Source: Kaistella flava (ex Peng et al. 2021)
GTDB taxonomy: Bacteria > Bacteroidota > Bacteroidia > Flavobacteriales > Weeksellaceae
DNA length: 64,000 bases
Reading direction: 5' to 3'
NCBI RefSeq assembly: GCF_015191005.1
Contig: NZ_CP040442.1
Coordinates: 1,736,001-1,800,000 of the forward strand
Shown here piece by piece: positions 35,611 to 44,699 of this stretch. The position numbers and the translations under genes are program-made. The notes beneath the pieces are model-generated. The model was not told the DNA's origin. It made no database searches and saw only the letters and a program-made list of their open reading frames with translations. Within the stretch, counting starts at the first letter, position 1. Each line of letters begins with the position of its first letter.

Positions 35611-36216
35611 ATGTATAAAGTTTTTGTGAATGAAAAAAAATTATCGATTAGTAAATATCCGGAAGATTTTGAAAAGAAACTTCGATATGAAGGATTTGCG
35701 ACTTTAGAAATAGCAATTGACCTTTTAGAAAACACTTCTTGCCCAGAACTTAATATTTACGGTGATAATCTTGAAGATATTTGGGAAGATTTTACCAAGA
35801 TGTTTAAAGTAATTGAAGCTGCTGGCGGTGTCGTAAGCAATCAAAAAGAAGAGATTCTATTTATTCGTCGATTAGGCAAATGGGATTTAGCAAAAGGAAA
35901 AATTGAAAAAGGAGAATCTCTGGAACAGGCAGCATTACGCGAAATAGAAGAAGAAACAGGTCTGAAAGAACTTATCTTAGAGGATTATCTGAATACTACT
36001 TTTCATATTTACACCGAAAGAAACGGCGAGAAAATTTTAAAAACCACCTATTGGTTTAGAATTAGTTACGTCGGAAATTCGGCACCAATCCCACAAATTG
36101 AAGAAGGAATTTCTGAAGTTTCCTGGAAAAACGAAAAACAAATTATCGAAGAAGTTTTACCGATGACTTTTGAAAATATCAAACTAATCTTAAAGGATTT
36201 TTGGAATAAAGATTAA
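35611..36216 (+). CDS. NUDIX hydrolase
   Basis: ATG 35611 is preferred to a TTG at 35605. The 201-aa protein has an unusual N-terminal domain of about 65 residues and then a NUDIX domain with the box GKIEKGESLEQAALREIEEE, then TGL, fitting Gx5Ex7REuxEExGu exactly. It hydrolyses a nucleoside diphosphate linked to some group X; the substrate cannot be told. Its stop overlaps the stop of murF by four bases on the opposite strand. Confidence 0.85.
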   Translation: MYKVFVNEKKLSISKYPEDFEKKLRYEGFATLEIAIDLLENTSCPELNIYGDNLEDIWEDFTKMFKVIEAAGGVVSNQKEEILFIRRLGKWDLAKGKIEKGESLEQAALREIEEETGLKELILEDYLNTTFHIYTERNGEKILKTTYWFRISYVGNSAPIPQIEEGISEVSWKNEKQIIEEVLPMTFENIKLILKDFWNKD

Positions 36217-37487
36217 TCGATGAATTCTAAAATTTGTTCTAAAGCAATTCCACGAGAAGCTTTTAACAATATATTTTCGGATTCTATTTTATTATTTTTT
36301 AAATAATCCGAAAGTTCTTTTGAATTCTGAAACGATTTCGAAAGATGATTTACATTTTTAAATTCATTTCCTACCGTAATAATTTCATCAAAATGAAGAG
36401 AATTTGCAAGATCAAGGATCAATTGATGTTCTTTTTTTGATTCTTCCCCCAACTCTAACATATCGCCGATGATAATAGTTTTGCTTCCATTAAAATTGCT
36501 AAAGTTTTTTAAAGACTCGGTCATCGAACTCGGATTGGCGTTATAAGTATCCAAAACAAAAGTTTTTCCGTTCTTTTCTACAACCTGCGAACGCATATTG
36601 GTTGGTAAATAGTTTTCAATGGCGTTTCTAATTTGGTCAAAATTTAAGTCAAAATGAAAACCTAAACTTGCTGCAGCACAAAGATTAGTGAAATTATAAT
36701 TTCCGGTTAATTGAGATAGTGCGTGATTTCCTTCATAACTTAATCCTACTAAATTGTCTTTTGAAAACTGCTCAAACTGATAATCAGAAGTTGTTGCTCC
36801 AAAAGTAATTTTTGGTTGATACCCTTCTGTTTTTTCAACTTGAATAGGATCATTCTCATTCACCAAAATAGTTTGTAAATGACTTTTTAAATAGTCATAC
36901 AATTCCGATTTACCTTTAATAACTCCTTCGAACCCGCCGAAACCTTCAAGATGAGCTTTCCCGAAATTGGTAACATATCCAAAATTAGGTTGTGCAATTT
37001 CACTAAGCATTTCGATTTCTTTCTGATGATTTGCGCCCATTTCAATCACCGCAATCTCATGTTCGGCTTTTATGGAAAGTAAAGTAAGCGGAACTCCTAT
37101 ATGATTATTGAGATTTCCGTAAGTATATTGAACGTTATATTTCTGCGAAAGAACTGCGTGGATGATTTCTTTGGTCGTGGTTTTGCCATTACTTCCGGTT
37201 AAACCAATAATTGGAATATTGAGATGCTTTCTATGATGCTTTGCTAAATCCTGCAAAAACTCTAAAGTTGACGGAACATAGAAAATATTATTCTTTTCAT
37301 TTTCAAATTCCTTTTGTTCTAGGATAACTGCCAAAGCACCTTTATCGATAGCACTTTCAGCTAATTTTGCGGCATTAAAAGTTTCACCAGAAAAAGCAAA
37401 AAACAAATCATTTTGTTCAATAGTTCTGCTATCGATTGTTACTTTCGCACATTTTAAAAAGAGCGGATAAAAAGAGGCTGCATTCAT
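36213..37487 (-). CDS. murF: UDP-N-acetylmuramoyl-tripeptide--D-alanyl-D-alanine ligase
   Basis: This ligase joins D-Ala-D-Ala to the UDP-muramoyl tripeptide, the last cytoplasmic step of precursor building. The 424-aa protein has the Mur N-domain (DSRTIEQNDLFFAFSG near residue 19), the ATP loop GLTGSNGKTTTKE (95-107), the conserved IEMGANHQKEIE, and DTYNANPSSM near residue 313. Genes gldJ and murF adjacent on one strand is a common Flavobacteriia order. A terminator hairpin lies between them. Confidence 0.95.
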   Translation of the reverse strand: MNAASFYPLFLKCAKVTIDSRTIEQNDLFFAFSGETFNAAKLAESAIDKGALAVILEQKEFENEKNNIFYVPSTLEFLQDLAKHHRKHLNIPIIGLTGSNGKTTTKEIIHAVLSQKYNVQYTYGNLNNHIGVPLTLLSIKAEHEIAVIEMGANHQKEIEMLSEIAQPNFGYVTNFGKAHLEGFGGFEGVIKGKSELYDYLKSHLQTILVNENDPIQVEKTEGYQPKITFGATTSDYQFEQFSKDNLVGLSYEGNHALSQLTGNYNFTNLCAAASLGFHFDLNFDQIRNAIENYLPTNMRSQVVEKNGKTFVLDTYNANPSSMTESLKNFSNFNGSKTIIIGDMLELGEESKKEHQLILDLANSLHFDEIITVGNEFKNVNHLSKSFQNSKELSDYLKNNKIESENILLKASRGIALEQILEFID

Positions 37488-37500
37488 ACGTCAAAAATAA

Positions 37501-37530
37501 AAAAACCTTCTGCATTAACAGAAGGTTTTT
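37501..37530 (-). terminator. terminator of gldJ
   Basis: Perfect 12-bp hairpin AAAAACCTTCTG and complement, six-base loop. It separates gldJ from murF. Confidence 0.8.
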
Positions 37531-37548
37531 TAAATATTTTATTAAATT

Positions 37549-39156
37549 TTATCTTTTGGTTCTACCTTTTCCGTTGGACTTCGCATCTTGCGATACACGG
37601 AAGCCAACCCAACCATAAGCTTTTCCTTCATCACGGAATCTTCTTTGTCCCGGATCAAGCCAGTAAGGTCCATCTAACCAAGAACCTCCTTTGATTACTC
37701 TCACTTCATTGGATAATTCTGTCGTTCTAGAAGTTCTGTCTTTTTGAAGAACTACTCTACCTCTGCCGTCAACAATAAATTTTTTCTGTTTAGAATTGTA
37801 CATGTTGTAACCAACAGTTGAACTGTCCTCTGCTTTCCCGTAACCAGCATCTAATGAAGATTGGAAATCACCATCTCTATAATTACTGTTATCAGCAACA
37901 ACTTCTCTTTCATATTGACCAGGAAGACCTCTATAAATCAATCTACCGTCTGCTAAAGTATCATATTTAACTACATCGATCTTTTTGAAAGTTCCGTCTG
38001 CATTTTTCAAAACTTCTCTAGCAACGTTTCCTCTGTAATAATTAAAGTCGCTTCCTTCTTCGTCAATAATTGGTCTGTAAACATCTGCAGTCCATTCGGC
38101 AACGTTACCGTACATTCCAAAAAGTCCTAAATTGTTAGAAGGATATTGTTTCACATCTGAAGTTGTTGGTGAACCATCATTTTTCCAACCTGCAACACCA
38201 GAATAGTCACCTCTTCCTTGTTTAAAGTTTTCCAAATACATTCCGCGATTTCTACCCTTTGTCCCTTTTAACTGTTCAACTTCAGGTTTTTTACCTGTAT
38301 ATAAATTATATACTCTTTCTTTTTGCATTCCTAGCGCAGCAAATTCCCACTCTACTTCTGTAGGAAGTCTGAATTTTTGTACAACACCTGAAGTGGCATT
38401 ACGGTTTGCAGCAATAATTCTTTCATTTTTGGTTTTAATACCAGTTTTTTGTTGCAAACGTTGCTTATTCACGTACGCTTCCATTTCCGGATCGTTCGCT
38501 CTATATTTATCTAAACTAAAGGCACTTGCTCCTTGATTATTTGAATCATTAGAATAATAATCTTTAGAAATAACTCCTTGAGCCATCAACGCTTTTTCGT
38601 TAGCACGATCAGTTAACCAATCACAATATCTTGAAGCTTGTAGCCAAGAAACACCCACTACTGGGTAATAGTCATACTCCGGAGAACGGAAATAAGTTTC
38701 GGCAAAATCGTTTCTTGAAAGTTTATTGTTCCAAACCAAAGTATCAGGAAGTGCTCCAGTATAAATTTCTTTAAAACTTGGGTCAGAAGGAGGGAAAACA
38801 TATTTTAACCATGTCACATATTCTCTATATTCGTAGTTGGTAATTTCTGTTTCACCAATAAAAAAGGAACTCACCTGCATTCTTTTTGGCGTATTATTCC
38901 AGTCATGCATCACGTCGTCTTTCACCAATCCCATGGTAAACGTTCCACCTTCCACATAAACCATTCCTGGCCATCCTTTTTGTTTCTGCTGTTTCCCGGA
39001 AAAAAACCAACCTTTTGGATCGTTTGCTTTCCAACCTGTTTTACTCGTAAAACTTTTTGTACCACCGCCTTTCTTGTTATTGCCACCACTGCCGCAACTC
39101 ATCAACATAAATGTTGAACTTAACGCCATTATCGTAAACAACTTTAGTCTATTCAT
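37549..39156 (-). CDS. gldJ: gliding/T9SS lipoprotein GldJ
   Basis: The start at 39156 (MNRLKLFTIM) leaves out seven upstream residues and gives a normal lipoprotein signal with lipobox LMSC at about residues 18-21. A formylglycine-generating-enzyme-like (FGE-sulfatase) domain fills most of the 535 residues: GGTFTMG, ETEITNYEYREYV, PVVGVSWLQASRYCDWL, RLPTEVEWEFAA and VIKGGSWLDGP. GldJ is needed for T9SS function and gliding, where it stabilises other Gld proteins. It is divergent from porU-porV, the usual Flavobacteriia arrangement. Confidence 0.93.
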   Translation of the reverse strand: MNRLKLFTIMALSSTFMLMSCGSGGNNKKGGGTKSFTSKTGWKANDPKGWFFSGKQQKQKGWPGMVYVEGGTFTMGLVKDDVMHDWNNTPKRMQVSSFFIGETEITNYEYREYVTWLKYVFPPSDPSFKEIYTGALPDTLVWNNKLSRNDFAETYFRSPEYDYYPVVGVSWLQASRYCDWLTDRANEKALMAQGVISKDYYSNDSNNQGASAFSLDKYRANDPEMEAYVNKQRLQQKTGIKTKNERIIAANRNATSGVVQKFRLPTEVEWEFAALGMQKERVYNLYTGKKPEVEQLKGTKGRNRGMYLENFKQGRGDYSGVAGWKNDGSPTTSDVKQYPSNNLGLFGMYGNVAEWTADVYRPIIDEEGSDFNYYRGNVAREVLKNADGTFKKIDVVKYDTLADGRLIYRGLPGQYEREVVADNSNYRDGDFQSSLDAGYGKAEDSSTVGYNMYNSKQKKFIVDGRGRVVLQKDRTSRTTELSNEVRVIKGGSWLDGPYWLDPGQRRFRDEGKAYGWVGFRVSQDAKSNGKGRTKR

Positions 39157-39318
39157 AGTAAATTTCAAATTTATCAAGGTACAAAGAAAAATTAAATTAT
39201 TTAATAAATCAAATTAAAGATTGATTTTTTTGAAAAAACGTTAACAATTTAATTTTATTGTATCATATTAATATTTAATAATTTTCGTTTAATTTGTAAT
39301 TGGCAAATTAACCAACAA

Positions 39319-42300
39319 ATGAAACGCAAATTAACATTCTTTTTAGTATTATTATTTAGTTCTTTTTATTTCTCACAAACTACCAAAATAGATTGGGAAG
39401 GAAGCACCGTTATTGATTACGGAAGCAGCAAAGTTACTGTTCCTTTCTTTAAGAACGAAAGTTTCGTCTACGAAGACGGCGGAGTTTATCTGAGAATGGC
39501 AGAAAAACACTCTGGTGCAGACAGAAAAGTCACCAATTTGATTTGGGAAAAGATATCCGCAAAAGAGCTTTTTGACATCAATGATTATAATCTTCCGACC
39601 GAAGATCAATCAGAAGTAAGTTATTATACGAATCCTTACACTCAGGAACAAATCAATAATATTCGGGTTGCTACCTTGAAATTTGAAAAAGGAGCGATTT
39701 ACCGCTTAAAATCTTTCACTATTGTTAATGCTGAAAAAAATGTTCAAAATGAAAATTGGGCAAGTAAATACGGAAGTTCTGAAAATCCATTAAAACAGGG
39801 AAGCTTTTATAAAATTAAAGTTGACAAATCAGGCGTTTTTAAAATCACCGCAAAATTCTTACGAGACAATGGAATGAATCCCGCCAATATTAATCCGAAA
39901 AATTTCAGAATTTATGGAAATGGTGGATTGATGTTACCTGAACATAATAAAGATCAACGTTATGATGCTTTGCAAGAAAATGCAATACAGGTTTTCGGTG
40001 AAGAGGATGGTGTATGGAATGAAGATGATTACGCTCTTTTCTACGCACAAGGTCCTAATGGTTACAATGTTTACAAAGGCAGTAATGGAAACGGTAATAG
40101 AAGAATAGAAACCCGAACCGACAGATCAAATAACTTCATTAATATTTATGAAGACTTCGCTTACTATTTCATCAATTTCGATAATGGACCAGGTAAGAGA
40201 ATTCAAGCGAGCGATGTACCGACTAATTCCACAGTAATCTCTCGATATGACGAGTACCAGTATATTAATGAAGAGAAATTCAATCTAATGAGAATCGGTA
40301 GAATCTGGACTGGTGATTCTTTTAACGGAAATAAAACAGTCACTTTTACTACGAAATCTCCGATTCAACCCACTGATACTGTTTTATACCGATCCCGATT
40401 TATTGCGTATCAATCGCAGGGAAATAAAATGACGGTGAACATCAATAATGCAAATCCTGGTAATTTCTCTGTTTCGTCAGATGACAAAAGAGAATATCTA
40501 CCGATAGTATATAATGGTTCAGTGAGCAACTTGCAAGGCAACCAACTCTCATTTAATTATGCACCAAACTCTGCAAGCAACCCAAATGGTAAATTTTATT
40601 TTGATTATGCTGAAGTTCAGTATAAAGAAGATTTAAAATTTAATAACAACCAAATGAACTTTAGGAGTTACGATATTGTAGAGCAAAGTAGCAATACCTA
40701 CACTTTTAATTTAGCTAATGCCTCTTCTATCGATCAGGTTTGGCAAGTATCTGATGTTACCAATGTGGTTAAAAAAGTAAATAAATCTGGAAATAATTCT
40801 AATTTTAATTTTGGTTACGTTGCAGATAGTAATCTTTTCGTGAACGAGTTCGTTGCGTTTAAAAATAATGAAGCATTTTCTCCTTCTTTTGTCGGAAAAA
40901 TTGAAAATCAGGATTTAGCGGGTTTACAAAACATCGATTATCTAATGATTACAGTTCCTGAAATGATGGGACAAGCTCAGCGTCTTGCTAATTTTTACCA
41001 AGGAAAATATAATGTAGCAGTCGTTGACATTAATAAAATCTACAATGAATTCAGCAGCGGAAGTAAAGATATTACTGCAATCAGAGATTTCGCAACCCGA
41101 CTTAATACTCCAGCAGGCAAATTAAAATATCTTTTTATTTTAGGAGATACTTCTTACGATTTCAAAGGAAAAACGTATCCTGGTTCTTCAGTTGTGCCAA
41201 GTTATCAAAGTGAAGAAAGTGGCAACTACGCCGACTCATTTGTAACCGATGATTATTTTGTAATGACCGGTCCACAAAGTATAGGCTCAATAAATGTCTC
41301 TGCAACCTTACCGAACTTACCAGTGGGCAGATTACCTGCAGCCAATATTTCTGAAGCCAAACTCTTAATCGACAAAGCATTATCTTATAACAATGCGAAT
41401 CCAGGACAATCTACTCCGTTTGGTGAATGGAGAATGAAAATGGATTTCGTAGTTGATGACGATGCCGATAACCAATACCCTTTCCACAATACAATGAACG
41501 CCTCTTTGGTCAATGTATTTGAAACCGGAACATTAAGAAAAGAATATAATATCCGAAAACTTTATCTGGATGCTTTTCCAGCACAAACTTCAGCTGGCGG
41601 TCAGAGATATCCACAAGTAAACCAAGCGATTTCAAATGATGTTGGTAACAGTCTCTACCTGTTTTATTTCGGTCATGGTGGGATTAATGGTTGGGCGCAG
41701 GAGAGAGTTTTAACTATTGAGCAAATTCAGAATTTTAATAATTACAATAATATCTATTCGCGTTTTCCTTTGGTTTCTACGATTACTTGTGAATTTACAT
41801 TATGGGATGATCCGGGAACTTTTTCTGCTGGTGAGCAAGTGATTAAATCAAAAACTGGAGGAGCTTCAACGATGATTACTTCCAGCCGAGCGATTGGAGT
41901 TGGCTATGGAGAAGATTTCACCACTATTTTCACCAAACATATTTTCGAGCTGGAAAATGACGATTTTTTAAATCTTGGTGATGCATTCTTACAAGCAAAA
42001 ATTGAAAAAAGACCATCGAACGATCACTTAAAAGTTAATTTCTTAGGAGATCCTGCTACCAAATTAAGTCGTCCAAAACGATTAATTACCATCGATAAAA
42101 TTGATTCTCCAGTTCCGGGACAACTTCGCGCTTTAGATTTTGTAAAAGTAAAAGGACACGTTACAAAACCCGATGGAAGCGTAGATGAAACCTTTAACGG
42201 AAGAGTTGCTGTGAATATATTTGATAAACGACTGACAAAAAAAACACTCAATAATGACGGAATGCCGAAAATGAGTCCAGTGTTAACTTACACTGAAGAA

Positions 42301-43212
42301 GGCAGCCCAATTGTTAAATCTTCTGGTGTTGCAACCAATGGCGTATTCACGGTAGAATTTTATGTACCGAAAGACATAAATTATGAAGTGGGAACAGGAA
42401 GAATTTTAGTTTACGCTGACAACAAAGTTTTCGATGTTTTTAACAATCAAGATCAAAAGATTGGAGGAATTAATCCCGATGGAATTAATGACAATGAAGC
42501 TCCGAAAGTGAAATTATACATGAACAACACCAATTTTGCTGATGGCGGAATTACGAATCAAAATCCCCTACTCTTAGCTTGTGTAACCGATGATAAAGGA
42601 ATTAACTCCACAGGTTCTGGAATTGGCCACGATATTACCGTAATTCTGGATGGTAAAATTATCGACACCGTTGTTCTGAATGATTTCTTCTTTTCTGGGG
42701 AAGGAAATGGTTGTACCAATCCTTCGCTAGCGGATTATCAAAAAGGAAACGTCACTTACCCATTCCGAAATTTAACACCTGGTGAACATCAATTAACATT
42801 TAAAGTTTGGGACATTAACAATAATTCGACCACAGAGACGTTAAACTTTATAGTTAAGGATGAAAGCAACCAAAATTTAATAGTTAAAAAATTGTTAAAT
42901 TGGCCAAATCCTTTCACCAACAAAACTTATGTTCAGTTCGAGCATAATTGTAATGATGTTTTAGACGTGAATGTTCAGGTGTATACCATCACGGGGAAAT
43001 TAGTTAGAACGCTTAGCACAACGGTAACTGCAGAACCTTTCTTACAAGGTTTCAGAACACCAAGAACAGCAATTGAATGGGACGGAAATGATGATTTTGG
43101 AGATGCAGTGGGTAAAGGAACTTACATATTTAAAATTTTTGCGAGAAGCCAAAATCAAGATAAGTGTAAAGGAAGTGCTACTGCAGTTGAAAAAATGGTA
43201 TTATTAAAATAA
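39319..43212 (+). CDS. porU: type IX secretion sortase PorU
   Basis: The 1297-aa protein has a signal peptide (residues 1-19) and a large N-terminal domain, then a gingipain-like C25 peptidase domain at about 540-930. His786 (FYFGHGG) and Cys824 (STITCEF) are the catalytic pair. PorU removes the C-terminal sorting domain from T9SS cargo and attaches it to lipopolysaccharide, so it processes the PLD-like, subtilisin and similar proteins. The C-terminus has a FlgD-like segment (LNWPNPFTNKTYVQFEH) that itself resembles a T9SS domain. porV follows after 34 bases. Confidence 0.95.
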   Translation: MKRKLTFFLVLLFSSFYFSQTTKIDWEGSTVIDYGSSKVTVPFFKNESFVYEDGGVYLRMAEKHSGADRKVTNLIWEKISAKELFDINDYNLPTEDQSEVSYYTNPYTQEQINNIRVATLKFEKGAIYRLKSFTIVNAEKNVQNENWASKYGSSENPLKQGSFYKIKVDKSGVFKITAKFLRDNGMNPANINPKNFRIYGNGGLMLPEHNKDQRYDALQENAIQVFGEEDGVWNEDDYALFYAQGPNGYNVYKGSNGNGNRRIETRTDRSNNFINIYEDFAYYFINFDNGPGKRIQASDVPTNSTVISRYDEYQYINEEKFNLMRIGRIWTGDSFNGNKTVTFTTKSPIQPTDTVLYRSRFIAYQSQGNKMTVNINNANPGNFSVSSDDKREYLPIVYNGSVSNLQGNQLSFNYAPNSASNPNGKFYFDYAEVQYKEDLKFNNNQMNFRSYDIVEQSSNTYTFNLANASSIDQVWQVSDVTNVVKKVNKSGNNSNFNFGYVADSNLFVNEFVAFKNNEAFSPSFVGKIENQDLAGLQNIDYLMITVPEMMGQAQRLANFYQGKYNVAVVDINKIYNEFSSGSKDITAIRDFATRLNTPAGKLKYLFILGDTSYDFKGKTYPGSSVVPSYQSEESGNYADSFVTDDYFVMTGPQSIGSINVSATLPNLPVGRLPAANISEAKLLIDKALSYNNANPGQSTPFGEWRMKMDFVVDDDADNQYPFHNTMNASLVNVFETGTLRKEYNIRKLYLDAFPAQTSAGGQRYPQVNQAISNDVGNSLYLFYFGHGGINGWAQERVLTIEQIQNFNNYNNIYSRFPLVSTITCEFTLWDDPGTFSAGEQVIKSKTGGASTMITSSRAIGVGYGEDFTTIFTKHIFELENDDFLNLGDAFLQAKIEKRPSNDHLKVNFLGDPATKLSRPKRLITIDKIDSPVPGQLRALDFVKVKGHVTKPDGSVDETFNGRVAVNIFDKRLTKKTLNNDGMPKMSPVLTYTEEGSPIVKSSGVATNGVFTVEFYVPKDINYEVGTGRILVYADNKVFDVFNNQDQKIGGINPDGINDNEAPKVKLYMNNTNFADGGITNQNPLLLACVTDDKGINSTGSGIGHDITVILDGKIIDTVVLNDFFFSGEGNGCTNPSLADYQKGNVTYPFRNLTPGEHQLTFKVWDINNNSTTETLNFIVKDESNQNLIVKKLLNWPNPFTNKTYVQFEHNCNDVLDVNVQVYTITGKLVRTLSTTVTAEPFLQGFRTPRTAIEWDGNDDFGDAVGKGTYIFKIFARSQNQDKCKGSATAVEKMVLLK

Positions 43213-43246
43213 TTAAAAAAAGATTTATAACGTTAAAATTTACTTT

Positions 43247-44371
43247 ATGACATTGACTAGAAAACTATTTTTAGGATTAGGACTTGGAATGAGTGTTGCG
43301 GCTTATTCGCAGATTCAGCCAGTATTAACCGGTGCGCCATTCCTAAGAATATCGCCTGATGCAAGAGCGGGAGGAATGGGTGATCAAGGGGTCGCAACAA
43401 CTACCGACGCTTTTTCACAGTTTTGGAATGCAGCGAAATATCCTTTCAGTAAAACGACTTCAGCTATTGGGATTAATTACACCCCTTACATGAGTAAATT
43501 AACCAATGATGTTTTCTTGCTTTATGGCTCTTATCACCAGTTTTTAGGAGATGAAGAAAGAGCTACAATTTCTGCAAGTATTTACTATTTTAATATGGGA
43601 TCTGTAGATCTTACAAAATTAGTAGGAACTGAGGTGGTACAGGAAGGTACCGCAAAACCAAACGAATTCTCAATCGATGTCGCTTATGGTTTAAAACTTT
43701 CTGATTATTATTCCATGGCAGTTACCGGTAGATTTATCCGTTCTGATTTGTCAGGAGGATTTAACTCAGACAACACATTGAAACCAGCAAACTCTTTTGC
43801 GGTTGATGTTTCAGGATATTTCCAGTCAGAAAAGCACGCTTCTTTTGGCGATTATGAAGGTCGTGCAAAAGCAGGTTTTGCGATTCAAAATTTAGGTCCA
43901 AGATTAGATTATACAGGTGATGAAGAATCTAGATCTTATCTTCCGACCATGGCTCGACTTGGTGCTGGATATGATTTATTCCTTGATGATTTAAACAGAG
44001 TTGGGGTGAACTTCGAAGCTTCAAAACTTTTGGTTCCCGGTCCAGATAATTTTGGAATGGTTCCTAATGTTGGTGTAATCGACGGAATCGGAAAATCATT
44101 CAGCAATCAAAAAAGCATGATGTTCAGTGGTGCTGTTGAATATGAATATGACAACGCATTTGCGGTAAGAGGAGGTTATTTCCACGAAAGTGTTGAACAA
44201 GGTGGAAGACAATATGCAACGGTTGGAGTTGGTTTAAAATACCAGTCTTTCGGTTTGGATATGTCTTATTTAATTAATACTTCGAAAATTAATTCAGCTT
44301 TAGATAATACTTTAAGATTTGGATTAACCTGGAATATTGGTGAAGAATCATCGAACGCTCAGGATTATTAA
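43247..44371 (+). CDS. porV: type IX secretion outer-membrane protein PorV (LptO)
   Basis: The 374-aa outer-membrane protein of the FadL-like fold acts with PorU: it receives cargo from the T9SS translocon and hands it to the sortase. A signal peptide (residues about 1-21) precedes the PorV N-terminal signature PFLRISPDARAGGMGDQGVA. Repeating amphipathic strands and aromatic belts follow to the end. It is co-transcribed with porU and followed by a strong terminator. Confidence 0.95.
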   Translation: MTLTRKLFLGLGLGMSVAAYSQIQPVLTGAPFLRISPDARAGGMGDQGVATTTDAFSQFWNAAKYPFSKTTSAIGINYTPYMSKLTNDVFLLYGSYHQFLGDEERATISASIYYFNMGSVDLTKLVGTEVVQEGTAKPNEFSIDVAYGLKLSDYYSMAVTGRFIRSDLSGGFNSDNTLKPANSFAVDVSGYFQSEKHASFGDYEGRAKAGFAIQNLGPRLDYTGDEESRSYLPTMARLGAGYDLFLDDLNRVGVNFEASKLLVPGPDNFGMVPNVGVIDGIGKSFSNQKSMMFSGAVEYEYDNAFAVRGGYFHESVEQGGRQYATVGVGLKYQSFGLDMSYLINTSKINSALDNTLRFGLTWNIGEESSNAQDY

Positions 44372-44391
44372 TAAAACTTAATTTACGATAG

Positions 44392-44422
44392 AAAAGCCTC
44401 AAATATTTTGAGGCTTTTTTTT
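44392..44422 (+). terminator. terminator of porU-porV
   Basis: AAAAGCCTCAAA and complement with T8. Confidence 0.9.
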
Positions 44423-44687
44423 ATAAGTAGAAGTTTCGTAGATCATATTATTAAAAATTGAACGTCATCAATTTAAAACCAATTAACCATTAAGATGTAA
44501 ATCAACTAATTAAGAGAATTACTATTTCTTCCCAAAAACGATCTGCAAAAAAATTTCCTTTACCTCTTTTTAAGAAGATCTAAAACTAGAGAACATTACC
44601 TAAAATTTTTGTAACTTTTCTTTTCATAAAGGTCACTACAGACTTAATGAGTTATTCACTTTTATCATTTACTAAGACTTAAATGTT
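44423..44687. other. gap between porV and the FUSC gene
   Basis: AT-rich, no gene, no repeat I can see. The promoter box at its right end is listed separately. Confidence 0.6.
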
Positions 44688-44695
44688 TAAATTTG
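44688..44695 (+). promoter_or_regulatory. -7 promoter box four bases before the FUSC start codon
   Basis: TAAATTTG with the ATG at 44700. Transcription would begin at or beyond the start codon, so the message would be leaderless or the true start lies downstream. Confidence 0.55.
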
Positions 44696-44699
44696 CACT